A program made the position numbers and the translations under genes. Below, one piece after another: positions 47,017-60,434 of a stretch of DNA of 64,000 nt. The stretch spans positions 1,640,208 to 1,704,207 of the forward strand of contig CM033744.1 of assembly GCA_019671005.1 (NCBI GenBank), read 5' to 3'. The stretch is from Hibiscus mutabilis (Eukaryota; Streptophyta; Magnoliopsida; Malvales; Malvaceae). Under the pieces are notes generated by a model. It had not been told where the DNA came from and made no database searches. It saw nothing but the letters and a program-made list of their open reading frames with translations. The stretch's first letter is position 1. Each line of letters opens with the position of its first letter.

Positions 47017-47302
47017 AAAAAAAGCAAGGAATTATAAACTTGAAAAACACGGATCGGGTTGCGCCATACATATGAAAGAATATAGAATAATGATGTATTT
47101 GGCGAATCAAATACCATGGTCTAATAAGGAACCTTTCGGATTAGTTTAATTGATAATTTTTTGAAAGATTTATTCGAAAAGGTTTCATTAACTCCTCATT
47201 TATGTCGAGTAGACCTTGTTGTTGCGAGAATTCTTAATTCATGAGTTGTAGGGAGGGACTTGTGTCACCATAAACAGAGACTAAAACAGGTGTTTTTTTT
47301 TT
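47017..47302 (+). other. Nuclear insert of plastid DNA (atpB-rbcL spacer and rbcL start)
   Basis: The sequence follows the plastid atpB-rbcL spacer (aaggaattataaacttgaaa, tttggcgaatcaaatacca) into the rbcL leader agttgtagggaggga at 47245-47258. The rbcL 5' coding end follows, with ATG changed to GTG (47262-47264) and codon 4 CAA changed to TAA (47271-47273). It stops matching near 47302. The substitutions show it is an old, non-functional nuclear copy. Confidence 0.85.
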
Positions 47303-47930
47303 CATTTTCGGGGTGGGGATTCTTATTTTCCCCACCACCCATTTGTTATGTTAGTGTTATAATAATTTGTTATTTTTATAATATTGAATTTTGAATAATA
47401 AATAATAATAATTAATAATTTTGATATTTATATTATACAGGAGCACAGATAATTATGAGATACAATCCTTCCGAATAGGATAAGAGAATTTCTACTATTA
47501 TTTAATATTCTACTACTTTTTTTTCTTAATTGAAGAAATAATTAAAAAATAAAACAACAAGTACAAAAATGAGTAATAACCTCCAGTAAAAATTGGTACG
47601 ATTCAATTCAACATTTTATTCGTTCGAATTTAATTGTATTATAGCTCTATAATTAATTCAAATTAGGTTTATGATGAAGTGCATGATATTGCAAACGAAT
47701 GTAATATATAATTGTGTGTCAATTAATCAACGACTAAATTTTTGAAAAAAAAAATACTACTCCATCAAGTTTAAAGTGGACCCCACAAGGGGACAAACGG
47801 GCATTGATTGAAGGTCAGCACTCCCGAGGCTGTGCCCTGTTTCATTTTTGAATAAATAAATAAATAAAACCAAAATACTATTAAATTAAAAATAAAAATA
47901 AATACAAAGCGCTCCTCTAAATCAACCAAT
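47303..47930. other. AT-rich stretch upstream of UBC22
   Basis: Non-coding. It should hold the UBC22 promoter. A (GA)n-rich 5' UTR start with agagagagaga follows at about 47958-47975. Confidence 0.4.
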
Positions 47931-48844
47931 CAATCATTCCATTCCAAACCCAAGGCGAAGAAAGAGAGAGAGAGATCGCCTTCTTCAGGCTTTTGTGCAT
48001 AAAGCCCTAAGGTAATCTTTCTCAAATCTCTTCAATCTTGTTCGATCTCAGATTATTTTTTCTTTTTTTTTGAATTTTTGGGGGATTAATTTAATGTTTC
48101 TTTTGGGTGAAAAAAGAAAAATTAGAACGATCGATTCCTTTTCTCTTTCGATGATTTTGCTTTCTTGGTGAAATGGGTATGTTACAGATTCTTTTTCTTG
48201 GCTGATCTTTTGTATGGGTTTTCCTTTTTTCTCGATTTTTAATAGAGTTATTATAAAAGGGGTTGGGGGGCGGCAGGGCGCTCTGAGTTGCTGGGAAACG
48301 TGTTAGACTTGGACTTGGTGTTTGATTTAGGTTTGTGTTTGGAAATTTAGTTGTTGGATTGAAAACCCTTTTTTAGGGTTTTGATTGTATTTTCAAAGCT
48401 TCAGTAATGTTGTTCATAGTTTTTGAGATGCTGATTATAGGAATACGAGGTATTATGAGCCACTGTAGTCTGAATGTTTTAAACAGATTTTCCAGAAAAA
48501 GAATGCATAAGCAGTTGTTAGTGTAGATGTAATTTGTGAGTGATATTATCTTTGTCTGACTATTTTGTGCTGAAGATTTAAGCTTTTCAAAATCATTTGA
48601 TGCTGCTTGTGCCTGTTTGACTGCAAATGAAAAATGGAACTCCATTTTGTTTTGTTTCATTCGAACTCCGGAATATAAATTATGAACTCTGTTCATCCTT
48701 TGACCTTTTCTTAATGGCTTGTTTTAGAAATGCAGAATTCTCACTTTTCTCACTGTAAGTAAGTGCAGAAGTTGTTGAGCTTTGGGGACTTGTCGTGCTG
48801 AGGTTCTGAGCCTTTTCTTCTAGCATTCTTGTTCTTCCCTTAGC

Positions 48845-50611
48845 ATGGTAAGTTTCTGCCATTTACATAACACCGTTTATATCTTTCGACCTTCGGGAAA
48901 ATTAACCAATTCTTTGTTTAATTGTTAGTTGCATGCTATTCTTTGTCCTAGCTAGCTAAGAAATATTTAGGCATATAGTTTCTGATTTATATATATACAC
49001 CCACACTTATATATGGTGTGAAATTTCCATTAACTTGTTTTTTGAAATCATTATTTGATCATTTAGGAATTATTTTGGTCTTTTGTGTTTTGTTAGGCAA
49101 CCAATGAAAATCTTCCACCAAACGTCATAAAGCAACTGGCAAAGGAATTGAAAAGTCTTGATGAATCGCCTCCGGAAGGCATTAAAGTTAGTGTAAATGA
49201 TGATGACTTTTCGATTATTTATGCTGACATTGAAGGGCCAGGCACGTAGTTCTGTCCAAACAAATTTACTTCCTTCACGGCATGCTTGTTTCTTTTCTGT
49301 TACTGAGTATCTTTTGTCTTTGCAGCTGGGACTCCGTATGAAAATGGTGTTTTCCGTATGAAGTTATTACTGTCTCATGACTTCCCTCATTCTCCTCCAA
49401 AAGGTATGTTGAGTAAGTTATTAGATCTGGGCCATGTTAGGCTTCTGAAGTATGATTCCATAGCTTCATCGCTTGCAATGGCAAACTTTATGGTGATACT
49501 GTTTATGGTGCAACTACATGTTGAAACATGTTTTATTTTGTGCAATAGTCAATATTCTAAAGTCCATCGGTACTGCAGGCTACTTCCTGACAAAGATTTT
49601 CCATCCTAATATTGCGACCAATGGTGAAATTTGCGTAAACACACTAAAAAAGGATTGGAACCCAAGTCTTGGATTACGACATGTGCTCATTGTAAGTTCC
49701 CCTTCACCCAGACTTGATTCTGTATCTATTTTTTTATCAGTTTGTTTGATCAGAACTTCCCAGGGACTGTTCTTTAGTTAATCCAGCTTTATATCTTTGG
49801 CTTCATGTCTTCTATCTTCCTCGCCTAATGCCACTGCAGGTTGTTAGGTGTTTATTGATTGAACCATTTCCAGAATCAGCTCTAAATGAACAGGCTGGCA
49901 AGATGCTGCTTGAAAATTATGACGAGTATGCCCGGCATGCCAGGTGAGGCTTGCCTAACCCATCTAGACCTAACACATTTATTAATTAGTTTTATATTTT
50001 GCTATGCCGAAATATAGAACCTTCAGCCGGAAGGGAATAAACTCATCCACCTGGAATGGCTTCGCATTTGGTAATATTGTAATTCTATTATGCCTTATAT
50101 GATATTATAGTATAATATTGTTTTGTGAACTGATTGAAATGGGAAGGTACAAAGATAGTACCAATGATGCACTCTTAAAAGGAATTCGTCAGATTGTGCC
50201 CACAACCATGGAGTTCTAACAATCTTCTGTTCTTAACATAGGCTTTATACCGGAATCCATGCAAAGCCGAAACCGAAGTTCAAATCAGGAGCTATTAGTG
50301 AGTCAACTACAGCACTGAATGTGGAGCAGCGTAACACCTCGGCTCTGAATGTTGAGCAGAAGAATGCAGCAAGCGGTGCCGGGTTATCATTGCCAACCCC
50401 ACTCGCTCCATCAACCGCATCGACAAAAGGAGGCAACAATTCGGACCAGCAGCACCACCAACAGTCTACCATTCCTGCAACTGAAACTGGGGTTAGTGGA
50501 ATCGGCACCGTAGGAATATCGGGCACTGCATCTAAGAAGGAAGGTTTGACGAAAGTTCCTGCAGACAAGAAGAAAATGGATGCTAGAAAGAAAAGTCTCA
50601 AGAGATTGTAA
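48845..50611 (+). CDS. UBC22: Ubiquitin-conjugating enzyme E2 22 (UBE2S-type)
   Basis: Six coding exons with exact phases, 48845-48847 (the ATG alone), 49097-49241, 49326-49403, 49579-49691, 49840-49943 and 50242-50611, give 270 residues. A 5' UTR intron probably starts at ~48011. The UBC fold is complete: HPN at residues 84-86, catalytic cysteine at 94 ([13 protein letters not shown]) and the [11 protein letters not shown] core. The C-terminal third is a low-complexity Ser/Thr/Gly tail ending in a basic [17 protein letters not shown]2S-type E2s extend Lys11-linked ubiquitin chains for the APC/C, which animal UBE2S contacts through a terminal LRRL; LKRL here is the counterpart. Intron 2 uses a GC donor (CCAG|GCACGT), required to read GPAGTPYE. 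The frame is intact. Confidence 0.93.
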
Positions 50612-52942
50612 AATCATAGTTTCTTTTATAAGTAATAAAAGAATTGAAAATGAACTTCATAAGTAAGGCGTTCGAATTCAGTTTTCTCGTGTAATGGATG
50701 CTTCAATTTGGGAAGGTGATGGATCAAATTTGCATGTTTTTTGTCTCATATTTCCGGGCTTGATTCTACATCATCTGGGTAGGATGTATACACATATACA
50801 CATATTATAGTATCGTTGTTGGCGAAGTTATTTTTAACTTCACAAGCACGAGCAGGTTTAAGAATCTGACGTGTAATTCGAGCCACCGGATGCCTGATGC
50901 GCAAGATCTCCTGATAGAAACTAATACTCATACCTGAAGCTTCCTCGTGTAATCCGATTTGCTGGAATTTATTTGTTCAATTCCTGCATGGATATTGATC
51001 TGAACCCTGAACTTAACATGATTCGACTTGTAAACAATCTTTTTTTTTTTTGGCAAATTCTATCTAATTCTAATCTTATAGGGGAGGGGATGAGGGACTT
51101 TAGGTGGAAGAAGGGGTGTTCCTAATGAATTTAGAACTCGTGATTTAAAAGAAATGAGAGAACAAAGATAAACAGTTCGGTCAACTGGTTAAATATGTTT
51201 GGTCAACTGGTTAAATATGTTTGTTCGACTCGTAAACAATTCTAATTGTCAAATTTCAATCAAGATCATATAATTTCCTTTTGTTCAATAATGTCAAATA
51301 CAATGTGTTAGTGTGATGGGAAATCTTTCCAAATATGAATAAATGAAGAAACAACAAAACGCGTCCTTGCAAGAAAAAAACGACAAAACATGCGAAGCAC
51401 CAACTATGGTTATAAGATTTTCTCCTTCCACAAAGATTTCCTATCTAAATAATCAATGTGATTTATACTAAAAAAATGTTAAATTCTTCTCTCTCTTTTT
51501 GACTGAAGTTAAATTCTTCTATTAGTCCTTATATTACATGCATGTTGTAGATTTATCATTTTTAGTTTGATTTTTTTGATACACCAGTTACGTAATTATA
51601 CAAATATTTTAGTTTTAGGGGTTTAATTTAAGTTTTAGAGTTTAGAATTTAAAGTTACTGTTTAGAATTTAGAATATAATGTTTAGAATGCATGCTTTAG
51701 TTCTTAAGATTTAGAGTTAAGAATTTAATATTTGAGTTTTGTAGTGTAAATATAAAGGCTTGTATAAAATAAAACACGTGTATCAAAGTTTTACCATTTT
51801 AATTTTTGTACATTTAAATTTTCAATCGTTAGATTTGTTAAGTCAAATCTTGCTAGTTGCCATTAGTTTCTATATAATAATACAAGTAATAGGTTAGTTT
51901 ATGTTATGCAATTCAACTATTTTCAAAAACTTTCATGTAATTTAATTATATTGTCGTTGCAACGTCTGAATCAAGATTAAGCTTTTAAATTTAAAAAAAT
52001 ATAAAAACTAAAATTGATTGAATTAAACTAGGGGACTATATTCCTAATTTATACATAACATCTCATGGCATAAAAAACTAAAACTAAAATCCTTAATCCT
52101 AAATTCCAACATTGAACCCCAAAATCTAAATTCTAAACTAATCTAAAAACATAATCTCTTAAGAATTTTTTTTTATATATACAGCTCGTGTAAACTTTAG
52201 TTTATATATGCTTTTTAGTTTAGGGTTTAAAGTTCAGGGATTTATGTCGTATGGTTTAGAATTTAAGGCTAATATTTATAATTTAGGGTTTAGAGTTTAG
52301 TTTTTATGGTTAAGATTATGAATTTAGAATTTTATAGTATAAATCTACATACTTGTGTACAATTAATTTTACACAGCAGCACGTGTATCAAATTTTTACT
52401 CATCTCTTAAACCTTAAATCAAATTCGTTTGTAAAAACAAATTTTCCACCCGTTTGTACATTAAATATATTCTCATTTGAAATTAAATTTTTGTTAATTA
52501 AATCCATAATAGAATAACAAAATAATTTTTATTGAAATGAAGTTTAGATTGATATTAGATATATTAAATTCCTCATATATTATTCGAATTTATAGAATCT
52601 AAAATTATAAAATAAATAAAATATTTGAATTTATTTACTACACTTTTCAGTTCTTTTTTCTCATCTCCTTCCTCAAATGCGAAATTGAATTAACGATTCA
52701 CTTATAATTAGTGGATTTCATCTCAATTTTCTACCATACTCTCTTCACCCGCCGCATTCTATCTTCATCTTCAATCTCTGCTACTCGCATCGATTTCTCA
52801 CCGTCCAATCAGTATCTTTATGCTTTTCTAGGGTTTGCTTTATCTCAGATTTTTCAGTCAATTTTCTCGCTAATTTCGTTATTCCTAACTATATATTGTC
52901 AATTAAAAAGCAAAAAGAAAAAAAAAAGAAGCACCTGTGAAA
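50612..52942. other. Intergenic DNA between UBC22 and ARIADNE
   Basis: The UBC22 3' UTR runs to about 50800. 51570-51800 and 52080-52400 hold two palindromic elements with TTTAGGG-like cores and ends of the form tttgatacacgtg. The ARIADNE promoter and 5' UTR should lie just before 52943. Confidence 0.5.
51570..51800. repeat. Palindromic element with TTTAGGG-like core
   Basis: Ends TTGATACACC at the left and CACGTGTATCAAAG at the right are complementary for about ten bases. The core has ttagggg, gtttagaat and gtttagagt variants. The neighbour at 52150-52400 ends cacgtgtatcaaat and belongs to the same family. Confidence 0.55.
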
Positions 52943-55900
52943 ATGGAATCGGAGGATGACTTTGATATGCACGACGCCAATAACGAATCGGGAGAAGAAG
53001 ATGATTTCTACAGCGGCGACGACGATGATGCTGGACCCATCGCTGCTGCTTACGATGATTCCGATGCCGATGTTGCGGATTACGAGTTCATTGACAACGA
53101 TTCTGATGATTCCGACGATCTCGTCTCTCATCGACACCAGGTATTTCTTTTTCTTTTCGATTTTGCTTTATTTTCATTTTGTTTTTTAGAATTCTAAAGC
53201 TCTTGCTACCTTGCTTTTGTTAGTGTTGATTAGTATTTTTTTTTTTGTCGCTTGATGATTTGGTTTGGTTTTGGTTAAGATGTTTGTCAAATCTATACTG
53301 TTTAGTTTGGTATGAACTAGGACGAGCTAAGTGACCAGCTCAAATGGTGAATGTGGAGATACAAAAGAACCTATAAAATCATAAAATTAGAAAGGAAAAA
53401 AGGGTTAATTATATGTTTCAACTTTCTATTTTTATTTTTAAAAAACCTTGTTTCTAAAAATAGTTACTTATTTTTCCACTAACATAAATTGTCAATTATA
53501 TCCATGTCATTTATCATCCTTAACAAAAACTAGTAAACTGTCCACTCTTATCTTAACAAAGGCCAACTCCGGTGTATAATTGTTTCGTACTAATTTGAAT
53601 CAATTTTTTTTGGGGTGTATGATTTTGTGAATTGCGCTTGACTACGAGAATAGGGTTGACATAGATTGTATATTTAGACAACTTGAAATATATTTCGATG
53701 AGGCAGTGCTTGCCAAGCTTTGGCTATCAGTACTATGCTTGAGCTTGGGTTTGCCTTGTTTTTCAAAATTTTGACAATATAAACAAATATTTGAACTTCT
53801 TTTGCACAATGGTGGATTTGGTTTAATACAGGTGGTGTCATTGCACCCTAATAGCTAGAAAGGAGACCTCAACTGTGAAAGCAATTTACATGTTCTTTGC
53901 TTCCGCGATCAAAGCTTTTACTTGGTATGAACTATTGGATTATGTGCAACACTAAGATTACTGAACAGTCCACAGTGAATGATAGAAAGAAAAAAAAACT
54001 ACTTTTTTCTAGTACTGCACAGTAAACTTACAGCCCTATCTGATGTCTAAAATTGAAACACGTTCTCTTTGTCAGTCGTATAATTAGTCTTACAATTGCG
54101 ATGGTTTCTGCTTTTGACGTGCACAGCATGCATTCAGTTATTTTTGCTATACCCCCACCATGAAGCTTATATCTTTTCTCAACCTTGTGTACATAAAAGT
54201 TTTTGGTTTTGAGCCCTTGTTTTGTTAATTATTTTTTTGGAACCAGTTTATCCTAAATTGATTTCTCTTTTGTCTTAGCAAAATTATACCATTTTGAGTG
54301 AAGTAGATATTCGCCAGCATCAAGAGGATGATATCATGAGGATATCTACTGTGCTTTCCATCTCAAAGGTTGAAGCAAGCATCCTGCTATGGTACTATAG
54401 TTGGTGAGTGATCTTGATTGATTTAAATTTGTTATTTGAAATATCTTTGCTTCTGTTCCTTTTTAAATTTTGGTGAGGTTTTTACTTATTTATAAAATTG
54501 TAACTGCATCTATGTAAATGTAGAGTGAATTTGGCATTGTCTTTCTCTGTTTTGGTCAACAAGGGTCTATTTTGCAATCTCTTGGCAATGATACATTTGT
54601 GTGGCTTGTTGCTGTAAATGATTTATGTTCATTTTGGACTTACAGGAGCGTCAGTAAAGTACATGATGAATGGTTTGCAGATGAGGAAAAAGTCCGCAGG
54701 TCTGTTGGCTTATTGGAGAAGCCTGTAGTTCCATTTCCTCATGGTAGAGAAGTGAGTTGTGGAACACTCAATCGAGAGTTTTTGCATTTTTAATTATTTA
54801 TTGTTGAGCTAGGATTTCCCAAGCTCAAAGCTTATAACTTTTACTTTTCTTCATATTTCTTCTTTTGGCAGATGATTTGTGGGATATGTTTTGAAAACTA
54901 TTCTTATGATAGGCTTCACGCCGCTGCATGTGGTCATCCTTTCTGTAAAGCTTGCTGGACAGGTCTGTTTTGATCCAGTCATGTTCTATATTTTTTGGTT
55001 TTTAGTTTTGATGTTGCCTCAAGAGTTATTGGTCAGACTTTGGAAATCTTTTTTGGCCAAAGCAATGGCTGCATATGCTCAGCTGGCTTTGAAGGAGTAA
55101 AGGGCTAATGATCTGTGAATAATTCTTTATTTCTACTATTTATCCTGATTATGATGAATTGTCCTTGCTTAGGTTATATTAGTACAGCCATCAATGATGG
55201 TCCAGGGTGTTTGATGTTGCGGTGTCCTGATCCATCCTGTGCTGCTGTTGTTGGTCAAGATATGATTATTGCATTGGCTTCTGAAGAAGACAGAGAGAAG
55301 TACTTCCGTTATTTTATTAGATCTTACGTTGAAGACAATAGGAAGGTAATAATACTTAAGATAGCTTGATTAATTGGTCAATTGTACATTAGCGACATTT
55401 AATGTGTTCATTTAATTTTGCTTCACTTGTTAAATTTGCAAAAAATAAAAAACATTCTCTTACAGTTTTGCTATATAATTATTTTGGGTTGAAGGATGGG
55501 GGACCCACTGCATGGGTAATGGAGTTGTATGAATTATGTTTTGATGATTTGAAAATTTGTTGTGCTCTTTAACAGTTTTGCTTAAAAAGACATTAGCCAC
55601 TTTCATATCATATATTTGCTATGGTTTATTTATCCCAAAAAATATGTGTATTCGAGTTTGTTGGGTTTTAATTTTTAAAATTTTCCTCAATGGTTTTTGA
55701 AGTTTGCTATATAGATTTGAACCAAGAAATGAACTTTATGTAAACCCATTTTTCTATATTTTTAAATGTGTTATTGTGTAGACTTGTTTCTTTTCTTTTT
55801 TAATTACTGTGGTGTGTATTCAGTACCAGAATCACTAAAAGAAATAGATGTATAACTTTTCATTATTTCATTTTCACCTCTTTGGTATTGTACCCATTTT

Positions 55901-58900
55901 CTATATTTTGTGTTATTTTGTAGACCAAATGGTGTCCTGCACCAGGGTGTGATTATGCTGTGGAATTTATTTTGGGTAGTGGAAGTTATGATGTTACTTG
56001 TTGCTTCTCATATAGCTTTTGTTGGAATGTAAGATTCTTTCTCATTCTGGTTATAGTACCTCTATTTTGCTTTAAAGTTGCTAACATGAATTTTGATCCC
56101 TAATGTGCATTTGACCTTGCAGTGTGCTGAGGAAGCTCACCGTCCTGTTGATTGTGGCACTGTAGCAAAGTGGATACTGAAAAATAGTGCAGAGTCTGAA
56201 AATATGAATTGGTAGGAAATAGTAATTAGATTTATTCCAATATATGAGGTTGTTTAATTCATTCCAAAATGCAAGGTTGTTAATTTTGTGTGGTATTAGC
56301 TGTTTAGCACACCCAAAAGAAGAAATTTGCTTGCTCTTCCTCACTAAAAGTAAACAGGATGTGCATAGAATGCTTTGTTATCTTAATATCACTTCTACTG
56401 GATAGTATCTGGGGCACTGGAGAAAGCTTGTCTGGATTCAGCCCTTAATCATGATTCTGAACCTTGGAAATAGTGAAAGGGGTTCTTGGGGCTGGGTTGG
56501 ATGGGCGGGTCAGATGATACGTTAGAGGGCTTTGGAAATGGTAATGATGGGTATAGGTTCTTGTTTATGCTCTATGCTTTGAACCGTTTTTGCTGTTACA
56601 TGAAGTGGTGAAATAAGAATTCCCTTATACATCTACTCTAATGACACTTTTATTTTCTAAATTATTCATCTTAACTTTCTTCTGAATATGTTGAAATTTG
56701 AAGTGAACAAGATGAATGTGTCTGGAATTTTTTATATTTAAAATGAAGTTCCATTTTCTTTCCCTCCTCTACCAATGGACCTCAAGGGAAATATTTAAAA
56801 TGGTTCCACAATATTATTTCATTCCATGCTATATTGTTATAATGGTCATTTAATCATTGTGTTTCTCTTGATCTTCAGGATATTGGCTAATTCCAAGCCT
56901 TGTCCAAAATGCAAGCGTCCGATTGAGAAGAACCAGGGGTGTATGCATATTACATGCACACCACCTTGTAAATTTGAATTTTGCTGGTGAGCTTTTACCT
57001 ATGCTTACCTATGTGTTGCTTGTATTTTGATGAAACTCTGACATCGCTACTTTATTTGGGTTATTTTATCTTATTTATTGAAAAACAAAATAAATAATTC
57101 TTCTATTCATTTGTATCTTTTCTTATTGTTTGTTCACCTTTCTTCTGTACTGAACAAGAGTTGGTACTTTTCGAAAATGAAGGCTGGACCCAAGATTTTG
57201 TCTCAAAAACCAATTGGTCCTTTTTCTTTCATATGTGTAGCGTGTTGCTTCTTCTTTTTCTTAGAGAATTGCTGTCAGTTGACCATAGATATATGCAGGC
57301 TTTGCCTTGGTGCATGGTCAGAGCATGGTGAGAGAACTGGTGGGTTTCATGCTTGCAACCGTTATGAGACAGCAAAGCAAGATGGTGTGGTATGGAATTT
57401 CCTCTATCATTCAGCATTTCCTGGGGCTTGTCATTAGTCATTTTGCGTCATTATTTAACTGACCACCTTGCATTTATGATCCATGGTATTTATTTACAAC
57501 AGTATGATAGGCAACAAACCAATCGGTATGTATTACTTGTGAGATTTATAGTGAAAATGAGTGACGCTTGTCACTGTTTCTGAACTTTGAATAACCAGCA
57601 GGCATTATAAAGGTTCTTCTATCTTATAGTCCATAAAGTTAATGTTATTAAATCCTATTGTGAATTAAGCATTATATCCCCCTTTCCTCCATGTTTTCCG
57701 CTTAAAACCTATGTGAAAGACTATCCTAAGTTGATTTACCATTACTGATTGATGATTTATTTGGAAAGTGGTGTGATTGACACAGTTCGGACTTCGGAGA
57801 ATATTTACATTCTGCTCATGTCCATTTTTAAGCCTAGTTTTCTTGAGCCAACATTGGCATAGTGGGGATATGGTGTGTACCTGATTGCCGTTTGGACCTT
57901 TGAAAGTGCTGAGGTGAAAATTTGGCCAGTGAGCTGAACCAAAGATTATTTTATATGTTTTCTATATTAATTTTAAAATGGGTTAGATATGTTGGAATTC
58001 CACATATTCTGCTATTAATACTTATTTAAGTGTATAAATGTGTCATATACATGTCCAAAATTCCAGGTTTACTTAGCTAGTATCAGGTGTTTAGATGCTA
58101 GGAATATTCCATTCTGAAACCTCACTGAAATTCTACTCTACCTGTTATATTGTTTAGCTATACTAATCTAAAAGCCCTGTAGGATGTTCTAGTTTTCTCA
58201 GTTATGTATGACCTGTTGATAATCAAGTGTATAAATGTGTCATATACATGTCCAAAACGATAAAACATGTGATAGGTTGAAGAAAATCTCATAATTAGCT
58301 TGAAAGTGATAGTTTTCTCAGTTATGTATGACCTTTTGATAATCATGTTGCATATTTTTTAGCGCTTTACAGTTTACAGATCAGATCAAGAAAAAGGCCG
58401 GAGAGAGCATGTGCATCATTTTGCACATGCAGGAATATTTGTTTGAGTTCTTTGTTTAGTTCTCTAAATTATTTTTGAAGTATGTTGTTGTCTGCTACAT
58501 TTAACTTTTAATTAATTAGCTCTTTGGACGAACAATCACTGATTAATTAATGCATTTAATACAACAACCATTCTTTTGATTGCTTGAATTTATTTTCTGG
58601 GAACACTTTCCGGACCAATAGCCACGATAGACTTAAACTGAGAAAATACTTGTTGGTACATCTAAAACTTTTCATTATTTGATGCAGTCTAGGCAAAAGG
58701 CACTGGCAGATCTACAGCAAATGCAATCTGTGCATGTAAGCCAAACTTTGTATAATTTTTGACCAACTATCAATGATGCTGGTCAAGACATTTATTTTAC
58801 TACCATTTGTCATGGATGTCATGAAGATAGTTTTTGAAGGCTATCAAAAACATTGAAGAGTGCTGATAATTTTGTGTCAATTTCAGCTTGAGAAGCTGAG

Positions 58901-60434
58901 TGACATACAGTGCCAGCCTGAGTCGCAGCTGAAGTTCATCACTGAGGCATGGTTACAGGTAAATTCCAAAATTTTGCTTGGCTCACTAGCTAAATGTTAC
59001 TTTAGCTCATCCCTGCTACTTTAATTGTGCAGATAGTAGAATGTAGGAGAGTTCTCAAATGGACATATGCCTATGGATATTATTTACCAGAACATGAACA
59101 TGCTAAAAGACAGTTCTTTGAATACTTGCAAGGTAATGCTCTCCATCTATGAGCTGTGGCTTTATATTCCTTCCAATTTGTTTGTTTGTACCATATTGAT
59201 CAGATGCATGATTGGCTCATTTTTTTTACCTGTTGCAAAAAGGCCACCTAATTGAAATTATCTTTTAAAATTCTTTTCATTTTAAAATCTTTTTTCCGTT
59301 ATTTTTTCCCATTACTTACCATTAATGATACAACATCTAAGTCTCGATGGCAGTATTAGCCATTCAACAATAGACATAAAATCATAAGGAAATCAAACAT
59401 ATGAGAACAATTTTTTTCTAAATTGCATGTATATATGATAAATTTGGACCACTCTTCAGAGTTTGTTTTTATAATTATTTATCTTCAACTTTTTTATTTA
59501 TTTTACGGATACACATAAAACAAAACACACATATTTGGAAAATACTTCTCTCAAGCTTGTGCAAACTAAAGTTTGCTTTTAGTTAGGTTGTGGTTTAGGG
59601 GGTTTAGGGTTTTCACCTCAGGCAATAATTTAAGGTTTATAGTTACCTAAACTTAAGGTTTAGGTTTTAGGGTGTTAGGGCTAGGGATTTAGGTTTTAGA
59701 TTTTATAGCAAAATATGAAGGGTTGTGTAATTTTTTTTACACAGCTTGTGTCAAAATATAACCCTATATATATATATGCCTCTATTGTCTTGCAGGTGAG
59801 GCTGAGTCTGGGTTAGAACGACTTCATCAATGTGCAGAGAAGGAGCTGCAGGTTTACCTCAATGCAGAGGGTCCGTCAAAAGATTTTAATGAGTTTCGGA
59901 CAAAACTTGCTGGATTAACGAGGTAACTTCTTTATTAAAAAAGTTATGGTTACCACGTAGATTCCTTTTTCGAAATTCATGATGAAGTAAAATTTGATGA
60001 TCTTATCATGATTGAAAAGATGGTCAGTTCGAAAGCTTGGTTTGTGTGGAAAAAAATATTACGTTGGAAAGAGATGTTTCTCTCTCTGTTAAACCTTTTA
60101 GAGAATTGGCTTGCCTTCTTTATGTAAAATTAATTAGTTATACAAACTTTGTGACAACAGTGTGACAAGGAATTACTTTGAGAATTTAGTTCGAGCTCTA
60201 GAAAATGGTCTATCAGATGTGGACTCCCGTGGAGCCTGCAGCAGGATGGGCAGCTCGAAGGGCATGGGAGGTGGTAGCAGTAGGGGAAGAATTGGAAAGG
60301 GCAAAGGTTCAACCTCTAGACCCAGCTGTTCCAGCAGAAATGTCGACGACTCCGCCCATTGGTCATGCGAATATTGCACCTTCACAAATGCGAAGTCGGC
60401 CACCATTTGCCTAATGTGCCAACAGCGACGATAA
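52943..60434 (+). CDS. ARI7/ARI8-like: ARIADNE RBR-type E3 ubiquitin ligase, one exon mostly deleted
   Basis: Exons 52943-53140, 54279-54403, 54646-54751, 54872-54962, 55173-55345, 55924-56028, 56123-56211, 56879-56986, 57299-57389, (57503-57525), 58688-58735, 58887-58958, 59033-59132, 59796-59922 and 60161-60434 have consistent phases except the one in brackets. Domains: an acidic N-terminus; RING1 ([20 protein letters not shown]); IBR ([25 protein letters not shown]); RING2 ([15 protein letters not shown]) with the active cysteine ~322 in HITC; the Ariadne domain ([24 protein letters not shown]); and a C-terminal RanBP2 zinc finger ([20 protein letters not shown]). The bracketed exon should encode about 30 residues from YDEAERR to ATNQS, but only 23 nt remain. 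Including it shifts the frame to a TGA at 58897. Skipping it keeps the frame and gives about 568 residues. Confidence 0.85.
59505..59765. repeat. Intronic palindromic element with telomere-like core
   Basis: Lies in the ARIADNE intron before exon 59796. It is bounded by acacataaaacaaaacacac and aagcttgtgcaaac on the left and by acacagcttgtgtcaaaat on the right, with gtttagggttttc and tttagggtgttagggc in between. It belongs to the same family as 51570-51800. Confidence 0.5.

Noticed and set aside
50245..50601. 118-residue minus-strand frame in the UBC22 last exon
   Set aside because: Mirror of the low-complexity UBC22 tail; the sense frame ends with the conserved LKRL motif.
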